Source: Sandaracinus amylolyticus (GTDB lineage: Bacteria; Myxococcota_A; Polyangia; Polyangiales; Sandaracinaceae). Taken from it: a DNA stretch of 64,000 nucleotides. The DNA lies in contig NZ_CP070225.1 in assembly GCF_021631985.1 (NCBI RefSeq), positions 7,688,001 to 7,752,000 on the forward strand. The letters are read 5' to 3'. The notes below the pieces were generated by a model. It saw only the letters and a program-made list of their open reading frames with translations, had not been told where the DNA came from and did no database searches. Every line of letters begins with the position of its first letter. The first letter of the stretch is position 1. This document shows positions 50,955 to 61,200 of the stretch, piece after piece. Made by a program: the position numbers and the translations under genes.

Positions 50955-52199
50955 TCATCCGTCGTCGGTCGCCGGCTCTCCTCGCGCGACCACGACCGCG
51001 GCGACGAGGTCGCCGGTGACGTTCAGCGTGGTCCGGCACATGTCGAGCAATCGATCGACGCCGAGCACGATCCCGACGCCCTCGGCGGGCACGCCGATCA
51101 TGCCGGCGAGCATCACGATCACGGGGAGCGAGCCCGCGGGCACGCCCGCGGTGCCGATGCCGCCGAGGATGCACACCAGCACCACGATCACCTGCTGCCC
51201 GAGGCTCAGCTCGACGTCGTAGAGCTGCGCCAGGAAGAGCACCGTGATGCCCTCGAAGAGCGCGGTCCCGTTCTGGTTCGCGGTGGCGCCCACGGTGAGC
51301 ACGAAGCGGCTCACGTGCGGCGGCAGCGCGAGCTCGCGCTCCGCGACCAGCAGCGAGGTGGGCAGCGTCGCGCTGCTCGACGCGGTGGCGAACGCGGTGA
51401 GCATCGCGTCGCGCGCCCCGCGGAAGAAGCGGAGCGGGCTCATCCCCCCGATCCCTCGGAGCACCAGCGGATAGACGACGAGCTGCTGGATCGCGAGCGC
51501 GCCGAGCACGACGCCGACGTAGCTCGCGAGCTGTCCGAGCAGTGACCAGCCGAGCTGCGCGGTCTTCGTGAAGAGCAGACACGCGACCCCGAGCGGCGCG
51601 ACGCGGATGACGAGCTGCAGGAGCCGGAGCAGCACGTCGTTGAGGCCGCGCAGCACCTCCTCGAAGCGCCGCGCGTCGGGCGTGCGGGTGAGCACCAGGC
51701 CCACGCCGAGCAGCGCCGCGAACACGATGAGCGGCAGCATGTCGCCCGCCGCCATCGCCGCGAACACGTTCGACGGCACCAGCTCGACGAAGAGCTCGAT
51801 CGCCGATCGTTCGGCCGGCGCCGCGACCGGCGGGATCGCCGTCGCGCCCGCGAGATCGATCGCGAGCCCCTCGCCGGGACGGATCGTGTTGACCATCACG
51901 ATGCCGAGCAGCACCGCGATCGCCGAGACCACGACCGTGAAGGCCAGCGTGCGCAGCCCGATGCGCCCCAGCGCGCGCAGATCGCGGAGGCCCGCGATGC
52001 CGATCGCGAGCGACGACATCACCACCGGGACCACCAGCATGAAGAGCAGCCGCAGGAAGACGTCGCCCAGCGGCTCGGTCACGTAGTGGACGAACGCGTC
52101 GAGCCAGGGATGACCGCCGAGCCACGCGTGCGCGACCACGCCGAGGCCCGCGCCGACGACGAGCCCGACGAGCATCCCGATCGCGTGTCGATCTCGCAT
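50955..52199 (-). CDS. dicarboxylate/amino acid:cation symporter (DAACS)
   Basis: A 414-residue membrane protein of the GltP/DctA family. Diagnostic motifs are FATASSSATLPTS (the serine-rich HP1 region), NQNGTALFEG (TM7, equivalent to NMDGT) and DRLLDMCRTTLNVTGDLVA (TM8 Asp/Arg and the final TM). It would import glutamate, aspartate or C4-dicarboxylates with sodium or protons. ATG 52199 gives MRDRHAIGMLVGLVVG. It is 22 bp downstream of the metallopeptidase gene, so they are probably cotranscribed. Confidence 0.93.
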   Translation of the reverse strand: MRDRHAIGMLVGLVVGAGLGVVAHAWLGGHPWLDAFVHYVTEPLGDVFLRLLFMLVVPVVMSSLAIGIAGLRDLRALGRIGLRTLAFTVVVSAIAVLLGIVMVNTIRPGEGLAIDLAGATAIPPVAAPAERSAIELFVELVPSNVFAAMAAGDMLPLIVFAALLGVGLVLTRTPDARRFEEVLRGLNDVLLRLLQLVIRVAPLGVACLLFTKTAQLGWSLLGQLASYVGVVLGALAIQQLVVYPLVLRGIGGMSPLRFFRGARDAMLTAFATASSSATLPTSLLVAERELALPPHVSRFVLTVGATANQNGTALFEGITVLFLAQLYDVELSLGQQVIVVLVCILGGIGTAGVPAGSLPVIVMLAGMIGVPAEGVGIVLGVDRLLDMCRTTLNVTGDLVAAVVVARGEPATDDG

Positions 52200-52221
52200 G
52201 CGGTGCGCCGCGCGCGCGCGA

Positions 52222-53220
52222 TCAGGGCAGGTAGCTGCCGTTGCGCACCCAGCTCTCGGCGAGCGCGGTGACGAGCGCGGTGAGCGCGATGGTGCAGCGC
52301 GCCTCGTCGCCCGACCGGACCCGCAGATCGAGGTGCTGCGCGATGCGCTCCATCGCGAGGAGCAGCGCGTGCGTGCGCTCCGGGAAGTGCCCGGTCCACC
52401 GGTACACCTCCGCGGGCAGGTGCCGCTCGAGCGCCCGGATGAACATCGCCGCGCTCTGTCCGCCGGGCGGCGCTTGGGAGTCGTTGCCGAGCTCGTCGAA
52501 CACGGTCCGGAGCGCGCCCTCGATGCCGGGCGGGAGCGACTCGTGATCGAGCGGCCGATAGACCTCGTCGATCGTCGCCTCGACCTCGCTCACCGGCAGA
52601 TCGAGCGCGTCCTCGAGCACCGCCGGCGGGCGCCCGCGCAGCCCGCGCATCGTGCGATCGCAGTGCTCGAGCTTCGCGAGCGCGGTGGGCCATCCCGCGT
52701 ACTCGCGACGCCAGTCGAGGCCCGGCGTCATCCACACCGCGAACGTCTCGGACCAGTCCTCGTCGGGATGTTTCTGCGCGTACCAACCCGGCAGGTGACG
52801 CACGAACGCGCGGCTGAACGGCTCGGGGCGGTAGTCGTCGACGTAGGGACGCGTGATCGATCCGAAGCGCTCGACGAAGTCCTCGCGCTCGTAGAGCCGG
52901 TACGCGTAGCTCACGACGTGCCCCATCTCGTGGCGCAGATAGCGGAGCACGTCGTACTCGGCGTAGCCCTCGACGTGACCGAAACGCTCGAGCTGCAGGC
53001 GCGCGAGCTCGGGATGCGCGAGGTAGAACGGGATCGCGATCGCGATCGTGCCGAACGGGACGCCCCACTCCGTCGACAGATAGAGCCGTGGCCGGAAGGG
53101 GAGCCCCAGCGCGTCGCACTCCGCGAGGAAACGCGCGCACACCGGCTCGAGAGGCGTGCCCTCGATCGTCAGCCCGAGATCGCGGATCCGAGTCGCTCCG
53201 TGAGGCGCGCCCGCAGACAT
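52222..53220 (-). CDS. zinc metallopeptidase (Peptidase_Mx-like, HEMGH)
   Basis: A 332-residue protein without a signal peptide. YDVLRYLRHEMGHVVSYAYRL supplies the HExxH zinc motif at about residue 97, and WSETFAVWM further on has a Glu that may be the third ligand. FGTIAIAIPFYLAHPEL comes before it. This order fits the putative zinc-binding metallopeptidase family (PF15887-like). It could trim secreted or cytoplasmic peptides, and the adjacent symporter could take up the released amino acids; that link is only inferred. Confidence 0.8.
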   Translation of the reverse strand: MSAGAPHGATRIRDLGLTIEGTPLEPVCARFLAECDALGLPFRPRLYLSTEWGVPFGTIAIAIPFYLAHPELARLQLERFGHVEGYAEYDVLRYLRHEMGHVVSYAYRLYEREDFVERFGSITRPYVDDYRPEPFSRAFVRHLPGWYAQKHPDEDWSETFAVWMTPGLDWRREYAGWPTALAKLEHCDRTMRGLRGRPPAVLEDALDLPVSEVEATIDEVYRPLDHESLPPGIEGALRTVFDELGNDSQAPPGGQSAAMFIRALERHLPAEVYRWTGHFPERTHALLLAMERIAQHLDLRVRSGDEARCTIALTALVTALAESWVRNGSYLP

Positions 53221-53260
53221 CCGAGATCCAGATGGTCCCCGCGGCGGCGGGCGTCATCCG

Positions 53261-53854
53261 TCAGCGCGCGCGCACGTTCTTCGCGGCCGAGGTCGCGGTC
53301 TCCTCGATGCGTGCGGCGCGGGTCTCGGGCTTCTTCGCGGTGCGGACCCACTCGAGGATCATGCGCTTGGTCGACTTGGGGAACGCCTCGAAATTCGCGC
53401 GTGCGTCGGGCAGTGCGTCGAGGCGCGCCGCGAGATCGTCGGGGACCTTGAGCGCGTCGCTGTCGTTCAGCGCGTCCCAGGTGCCGGTCCTCTTCGCGAG
53501 CTCGATCATCTCGAGCCCGCGCGCCTCGATCAGGCCTGCCGCGAGGAGCCGCGCGACGCGCTCCTTGTTCGGCTTGGACCACACGCTCTTCGGCTTGCGT
53601 GGCGTGTAGAGCAGCATCGTGCGCTCGTCGTCGAGCTTCGACGCCTTGCTGTCGATCCATCCGAAGCAGAGCGCCTCTTCGATCGCCTGCTCGTAGTCGA
53701 ACGTGCGCTTGCCGCTCGACTTCTTGAAGGTGACGAGCCACACGCCGCGCGAGCTCCGGTGGTGCTTCGCGAGCCACGCGCGCCACGCCGCACGATCCTC
53801 GGGCTGCAGGCGCTCCAGCTCGTCGAGCGCGCTCGGGTTCTTCTTGGTCGTCAC
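53261..53854 (-). CDS. YdeI/OmpD-associated family protein
   Basis: A 197-residue protein. WRAWLAKHHRSSRGVWLVTFKK, FDYEQAIEEALCFGWIDSK, LLYTPRKPKSVWSKPNKERV and GLIEARGLEMIELAKRTGTWD are all features of the YdeI/OmpD-associated family, reported in enteric bacteria to protect against bacteriocins or polymyxin. GTG 53854 is the likely start, and no strong Shine-Dalgarno is seen. It lies 40 bp upstream of the metallopeptidase gene, and copy D of the palindrome separates it from the kinase gene. Confidence 0.85.
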   Translation of the reverse strand: MTTKKNPSALDELERLQPEDRAAWRAWLAKHHRSSRGVWLVTFKKSSGKRTFDYEQAIEEALCFGWIDSKASKLDDERTMLLYTPRKPKSVWSKPNKERVARLLAAGLIEARGLEMIELAKRTGTWDALNDSDALKVPDDLAARLDALPDARANFEAFPKSTKRMILEWVRTAKKPETRAARIEETATSAAKNVRAR

Positions 53855-53872
53855 GATTCGAAGACTGTCGAA

Positions 53873-53958
53873 AAATCGGCTCGCCCGCCCGTCCCTACCG
53901 TCCGCGCGCTTCGCGCGCTCCCGTCCGGGACCTGCGGGACGAGCACTCCGGCAGGGAC
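53873..53958 (-). repeat. 85-bp palindromic 3'-end element, copy D
   Basis: It abuts the kinase stop codon (53959-53961). In the kinase direction it reads GAGTCCCTGCCGGAGTGCTC, then GTCCCGC, GGTCCC, a GCGCGC-GAA-GCGCGC hairpin and GGGCGGGCGAGC before CGATTTT. It is almost identical to copy A, with the same placement next to the stop codon. It may end the kinase transcript before the YdeI-like gene. Confidence 0.75.
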
Positions 53959-55821
<1,863 letters not shown>

Positions 55822-55858
55822 CTCGGAGCGCGACGTTAGTCGGTTTCGACCGAGCGCG

Positions 55859-56665
55859 TCAGCCACCCGCGCTGCGCGCGCGGGCGACCAGGGCGACCAT
55901 CGCCTTGCGCACGTCGTTCGACGTGGTGACCGGCGCGTCGAACCCGATGCGCGCCGCCTTCGGGCCCGCGGGCGTGATCGCGGCGAGCTCGAAGCCGTAG
56001 CGATCGACCGCGGTCATCGTCGCCGCGCTCGCCTCGGCGATCCCCGCGAGGGCGCGCGCGTAGGCGAGCACCGCGTCGGCGTGATCGTCGTTCATGTGCT
56101 CGAGGATGCCCGCGGCTGCGTCGGCGAGCGGATCGGGCTGGGCCGCGGCGTAGTCCTCCGCGCCGACCCACGACATGCGGCCGAACCCGCCGACGTAGCG
56201 CAGCGCGATCGGCTCGAGCCGGTAGAACGCGAAGTCGCCGAAGTCGACGTACGACGACGCCTCGGGCTGGGTCGCGAGGAACACCGCGCGCGCCTCGGCG
56301 CGCTCCGCCTCGGGCACCACGCGGCACGGTCCGAGCAACGTCACGCGACCGAGCGCGAGCCGCTGGGCATGACGATCCGCCGGCTCGCTCAAGAGGATCG
56401 ACGCGTCGGCGCGCGCCTCGAGGTTCTGCGTGTGCTCGGCGAGCCTCGAGAGCAGCAGGAGCGGTCGCCCGAGTCCGTCGATCGCGACCGCGACCAGCGA
56501 TCCGTACGGGTAGCCCTCGGGGTCGCGCGCGATCGTGCCGAGCGTGCCCGAGCGCACCTGCGCGGCGAGGGTGCGGCAGCGCTCGGCGTGGCTCGGCGCG
56601 GGTGCGCCGCCCGTGCGTGGTGTCGTGCTCGCGGGGGGCTTGGGACCGGCGTGATCGCTCGACAT
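55859..56665 (-). CDS. HugZ-like FMN-binding split-barrel protein with DUF2470
   Basis: A 268-residue protein. GTIARDPEGYPYGSLVAVAID and RPLLLLSRLAEHTQNLEARADASIL are the pyridoxamine-5'-phosphate-oxidase-like split barrel. GILEHMNDDHADAVLAYARAL is the DUF2470 start, as in HugZ-type haem-degrading proteins. ATG 56665 is preferred over the longer frame to 56737. It could degrade haem or reduce flavin. The kinase gene follows with only 37 bp between, on the same strand. Confidence 0.85.
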   Translation of the reverse strand: MSSDHAGPKPPASTTPRTGGAPAPSHAERCRTLAAQVRSGTLGTIARDPEGYPYGSLVAVAIDGLGRPLLLLSRLAEHTQNLEARADASILLSEPADRHAQRLALGRVTLLGPCRVVPEAERAEARAVFLATQPEASSYVDFGDFAFYRLEPIALRYVGGFGRMSWVGAEDYAAAQPDPLADAAAGILEHMNDDHADAVLAYARALAGIAEASAATMTAVDRYGFELAAITPAGPKAARIGFDAPVTTSNDVRKAMVALVARARSAGG

Positions 56666-56720
56666 ACGATCCCAGTAGCACGGACGAGCGGGACTCGATC
56701 GTGCACGACTCCGAGGCCCG

Positions 56721-57833
56721 ATGCCGAGCGACACCACGACGATCTTCCTCGGCGGCGACGTGATGACGGGGCGTGGCGTCGATCAGATCCTGCGCTCGCC
56801 CGCGTCACCCGAGCTCCACGAGGAGTGGGTGCGCGACGCGCGCGACTACGTGCTCCTCGCCGAGAACGCGAGCGGAGCGATCCCGCGCCCCGCCGACGAC
56901 GGATACGTGTGGGGAGAGCTCGCGGACGAGCTCGGGCGCATCGCACCGGCGGCGCGCATCGTGAACCTCGAGACGAGCATCACCGCGCGCGGCGAGCCCT
57001 GGCCCGGCAAGCCCGTCTGCTACCGCATGAGCCCGTCGAACGTGGGCTGTCTGACCGCGGCGCGCCTCGACGTGTGCACCCTCGCGAACAACCACGTGCT
57101 CGACTACGGCGCGGTGGGGCTCGAGGACACGCTCGAGACGCTCGCGCGCGCCGGCATCGCGCTCGCCGGCGCGGGCACCGACGAGCTGGGCGCGCAGAGG
57201 CCGGCGCGCATTCCCCGCGCGGGCGGCGGCGACGTCGTCGTGCTCGCGATCGGCTGCGAGGACTCGGGGATCCCGACCGAGTGGGCGGCACGCGCGGAGC
57301 GCGGGGGCGTCGATCTGCTCCCCGATCTCACGTCGCGATCGATCGCGCAGCTCTGCGATCGGGTGCGCGCGATCGATCGTGCGGGCGATCTCGTCGTGGT
57401 CTCGATCCACTGGGGCGGGAACTGGGGCGACCACGTGCCGAGCTCCCACGTGGAGCTCGCGCATCGGGTGATCGACGCGGGGTGCGACGTGGTGCACGGG
57501 CACTCGTCGCACCATCCGCGCGCGATCGAGGTGCACGGCGGGCGGCCGATCTTCTACGGCTGCGGCGACCTGCTGAACGACTACGAAGGGATCCGCGGCC
57601 ACGAGGCGTACCGGCCCGATCTCGCGCTCGCGTACTTCGCCGAGCTCGATCGCGCGAGCGGCGCGCTGGTGTCGCTCGTCATGCAGCCGCTCCGCATCCA
57701 CAAGCTGCGGCTCGAGCGCGCGAGCCACGACGACGCGGAGTGGCTCGCCGATCGTCTCGATCGTGTGTGCGAGCGGTTCGGCACCCGCATCGTGCTCAGG
57801 GACGACGCTCGTCTCGCGCTGCGCTGGTCCTGA
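56721..57833 (+). CDS. CapA-family poly-gamma-glutamate synthesis-type protein
   Basis: A 370-residue protein with the calcineurin-like CapA motifs: IFLGGDVMTGRGVD, IVNLETSIT, LANNHVLDYG, VSIHWGGNWG and HGHSSHHPRAIEV. The family is tied to capsule synthesis or metal-dependent phosphoesterase activity. No signal peptide is visible. Its end overlaps the ABM-like gene by 38 bp with convergent transcription. Confidence 0.9.
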   Translation: MPSDTTTIFLGGDVMTGRGVDQILRSPASPELHEEWVRDARDYVLLAENASGAIPRPADDGYVWGELADELGRIAPAARIVNLETSITARGEPWPGKPVCYRMSPSNVGCLTAARLDVCTLANNHVLDYGAVGLEDTLETLARAGIALAGAGTDELGAQRPARIPRAGGGDVVVLAIGCEDSGIPTEWAARAERGGVDLLPDLTSRSIAQLCDRVRAIDRAGDLVVVSIHWGGNWGDHVPSSHVELAHRVIDAGCDVVHGHSSHHPRAIEVHGGRPIFYGCGDLLNDYEGIRGHEAYRPDLALAYFAELDRASGALVSLVMQPLRIHKLRLERASHDDAEWLADRLDRVCERFGTRIVLRDDARLALRWS

Positions 57834-58140
57834 GCTCGGCGCGGCTCGGGAGCTGCGCGTGCGCGAGCACGTCGCCTTCGATCACCTCCGGCTTCTCCGG
57901 GAGGAACGCGGTCAGCTGCTGCTCGACGAACCTGGCGGCGGCGCGAACCGACGCCTCGGCACCCTCGGCATCGCGATAGACGTTGACCGACATCAGCGAG
58001 CCATCCTCGGCGAAGAAGCAGTAGTAGGCGACGAAGCCGTCGATCTGGGAGATCAGCGGAACGAAGCCGCGCTGGATGCGCGCCATCAGCTCCTTCTCGT
58101 CACCTTCCACCTTCCGGTACTTGCGGATGGCCAGATACAT
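57796..58140 (-). CDS. ABM-like dimeric alpha/beta-barrel protein
   Basis: A 114-residue protein. MYLAIRKYRKVEGDEKELMARI, FVPLISQIDGFVAYYCFFAEDG and SLMSVNVYRDAEGAEASVRAA match the antibiotic-biosynthesis-monooxygenase (ABM) or related dimeric ferredoxin-like fold. This fold binds haem, quinones or other small molecules. It overlaps the end of the CapA gene, with opposite orientation. The exact role is unknown. Confidence 0.75.
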   Translation of the reverse strand: MYLAIRKYRKVEGDEKELMARIQRGFVPLISQIDGFVAYYCFFAEDGSLMSVNVYRDAEGAEASVRAAARFVEQQLTAFLPEKPEVIEGDVLAHAQLPSRAELRTSAARDERRP

Positions 58141-58264
58141 GGCGTGGCTCCTCTCGCCCGCGGTGGAAGCATCTGCCGAGCCGCGCGAGCCCGCAGCATC
58201 ACCAACGCGACGGGCCGCGCTCCGGTGAGGAACGCGGCCCGTCGTCGGTCGTTGCGCGATCCGC

Positions 58265-61200
58265 TCAGGCGCGGCGGCGGCGCATCACGATCACCATCGC
58301 GAGCGCCGCGAGCGCCGCGAGCGCGCCCGTGCTCGAGCCGCTCGCGCTGCGGCCGAGCACGACGCAGCCACAGCCCGAGCCCGAGGCCTCGACCATCGTG
58401 CCTGCGTCGGTGCCCACGCCCGCATCGCCGTTGCCCGTGCCCGCGTCGCCCATCGGCATGCCGCCGTCGGGCGTGCTCGGCTCGTCGTCGTCGTCGCAAG
58501 CAGCGCCGATGCCGTCGCCGTCGGCGTCGAGCTGGTCCGGGTTCGCGACGAGCGCGCAGTTGTCGTCGCCGTCGTCGACTCCGTCCGCGTCGTCGTCACC
58601 GTCGCACACGTCTCCGACGTCGTCCGAGTCGGTGTCGAGCTGATCGGCGTTGGCGATCATCGGGCAGTTGTCGTCGCCGTCGTCGACTCCGTCGCCGTCC
58701 TGGTCGCCGTCGCACGCGTCGCCCTGGCCGTCCGAGTCGGTGTCGGTCTGCGCGGCGTTGTCGACGAGACGGCAGTTGTCCTCACCGTCGTCCACGCCGT
58801 CGGCGTCGGAGTCCTCGTCGAGGTAGTCCGGCGTCTCGTCCTCGTCGGTGTCGACCGGCTCGGTCGCGGGATCGTCGTCGCCGACCTCGACCGCGTCGTC
58901 GATTCCGTCGCCGTCGCTGTCGTCGTCGAGCGCGTCGATGATCTCGTCGCCGTCGGTGTCGAGCGGCGCGCTCGGATCGTCGCCGACCTCGATCGCGTCG
59001 CCGATGGAGTCGCCGTCGCTGTCGACGTCGAGCGGGTCGGTGCCGATCGTCTCCTCGTCCTCGTCCGAGAGGCCGTCGTCGTCGTCGTCGGCGTCGCACG
59101 CGTCGCCCGCGTCGTCGCCGTCGGTGTCGAGCTGGTCGGCGTTCGCGACGAGCGCGCAGTTGTCCACGCCGTCGAGCACCGAGTCGCCGTCGTCGTCGGT
59201 GTCGCACGCGTCGCCCGCGTCGTCGCCGTCGGTGTCGAGCTGATCGGTGTTCGCGATCGCCGGGCAGTTGTCGGCGTCGTCGGCGACCGAGTCGCCGTCG
59301 AGGTCGCCGTCGCACGCGTCGCCGATCGTGTCGCCGTCGGCGTCGGCCTGGTCGGCGTTCGCGACCAGCGCGCAGTTGTCGGCCCCATCGAGCAGGCCGT
59401 CGTCGTCGTCGTCGGTGTCGCACGCGTTGCCGCCGTCGGACGCGCCGTCGGCGTTGGCCTGATCGGCGTTCGCGGTCAGCGGGCAATTGTCGCTCGCGTC
59501 GTCGACGCTGTCGCCGTCGTCGTCCGCGTCGCACGCGTCGCCTTCCGCGTCGCCGTCGTTGTTCGACTGCGACGTGTTCGCGATCAGCACGCAGTTGTCG
59601 CTCGTGTCGGCGACCGTGTCGTCGTCGTCGTCGCTGTCGCACGCGTCGCCTTCGGCGTCGCCGTCGTTGTTGGCCTGCGACGTGTTCGCGATCAGCACGC
59701 AATTGTCGGTCGTGTCGGCGACGCCGTCGTTGTCGTCGTCGGCGTCACACGCGTCGCCTTCGGCGTCGCCGTCGTTGTTGGCCTGCGACGTGTTCGCGAT
59801 CAGCACGCAGTTGTCGCTGGTGTCGGCGACGCCGTCGTTGTCGTCGTCGGCGTCGCACGCGTCACCTTCGGCGTCACCGTCGTTGTTCGCCTGCGACGCG
59901 TTCGCGATCAGCGCGCAGTTGTCGCTGGTATCGGCGACGCCGTCGTTGTCGTCGTCGGCGTCGCACGCGTCGCCCTCCGCGTCGCCGTCGTTGTTCGCCT
60001 GCGACGTGTTCGCGATCAGCGCGCAGTTGTCGCCCGTGTCGGCGATGGTGTCGTTGTCGTCGTCCAGGTCGCAGGCGTCGCCCTCCGCGTCGCCGTCGTT
60101 GTTCGCCTGCGACGTGTTCGCGATCCGCGCGCAGTTGTCGCTCGTGTCGGCGACCGTGTCGTCGTCGTCATCGGTGTCGCAGGCGTCGCCTTCCGCGTCG
60201 CCGTCGTTGTTCTGCTGACCAGCGTTGGCGATCAGCGCGCAGTTGTCGGTCGCGTCGGCGACCGTGTCGTTGTCGTCGTCGGCGTCGCAGGCGTCGCCTT
60301 CCATGTCGCCGTCGGTGTTGGTCTGCGACGTGTTCGCGATCAGCGCGCAGTTGTCGCTCGTGTCGGCGACCGTGTCGTCGTCGTCGTCCAGGTCGCACGC
60401 GTCGCCCTCGGCGTCGCCGTCGTTGTTCGCCTGCGACGTGTTCGCGACGAGCGCGCAGTTGTCGCTCGTGTCGGCGACGGTGTCGTCGTCGTCGTCCAGG
60501 TCGCACGCGTCGCCGTCCGCGTCGCCGTCGTTGTTCTCCTGGCCCGCGTTCGCGATCAGCGCGCAGTTGTCGGTCGTGTCGTCGACCGCGTCGTCGTCGT
60601 CGTCGAGGTCGCACGCGTCGCCCGCGGCGTCCCCGTCGTTGTTCTCCTGCGCCGAGTTCGCGACCAGCGCGCAGTTGTCGAGCACGTCGACCACCGCGTC
60701 GCCGTCATCGTCGAGGTCGCACGCGTCGCCCATCGGGTCGAGGTCGGTGTTCAGCTGATCGGTGTTCGCGACGAACGCGCAGTTGTCGTCCACGTCGGCG
60801 ACCAGGTCGTCGTCGTCGTCCCCGTCGCAGACGTCGCCCTGCGAGTCCCCGTCGTTGTCGTCCTGCGTCGAGTTCGCGAGCAGCACGCAGTTGTCGAGCA
60901 CGTCGACGACCGCGTCGTCGTCGTCGTCGGGATCGCACGCGTCGCCCATCGGGTCGCCGTCCGTGTTCACCTGGTCGGCGTTCGCGAGGAGCGGGCAGTT
61001 GTCGCTCGCATCGGCGATCGCATCGCCGTCGTCGTCGGCGTCGCACGCGTCGAACACTCCGTCGCCGTCGCCGTCGTTCCCCGAGGGATCGAAGCAGTAG
61101 TCGACGCGCACCGCGCTCATCGCGGGCGTGCCCGCGCCCGACGAGCCCATGTCGAAGCGGTAGAAGAACGTCGATCCACGCCACGAGAGCGCCGCCAGCG

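Noticed and set aside
47920-52125. A 1401-codon minus-strand open frame
   Set aside because: It covers the serine hydrolase, glycosyltransferase and symporter in a different frame and crosses the low-complexity region at 48054-48264. The DHDHDHVNDHD section comes from simple repeats.
59080-61020. Possible CRISPR-like array because of regular repetition
   Set aside because: The unit is 108 bp without unique spacers, lies in frame within a long gene and codes for calcium-binding repeats. No cas gene is seen.
58848-61100. Serine-rich plus-strand open frames opposite the TSP3 gene
   Set aside because: They are the antisense reading of the 108-bp repeat array (Asp codons GAC read as GTC/TCG on the other strand).
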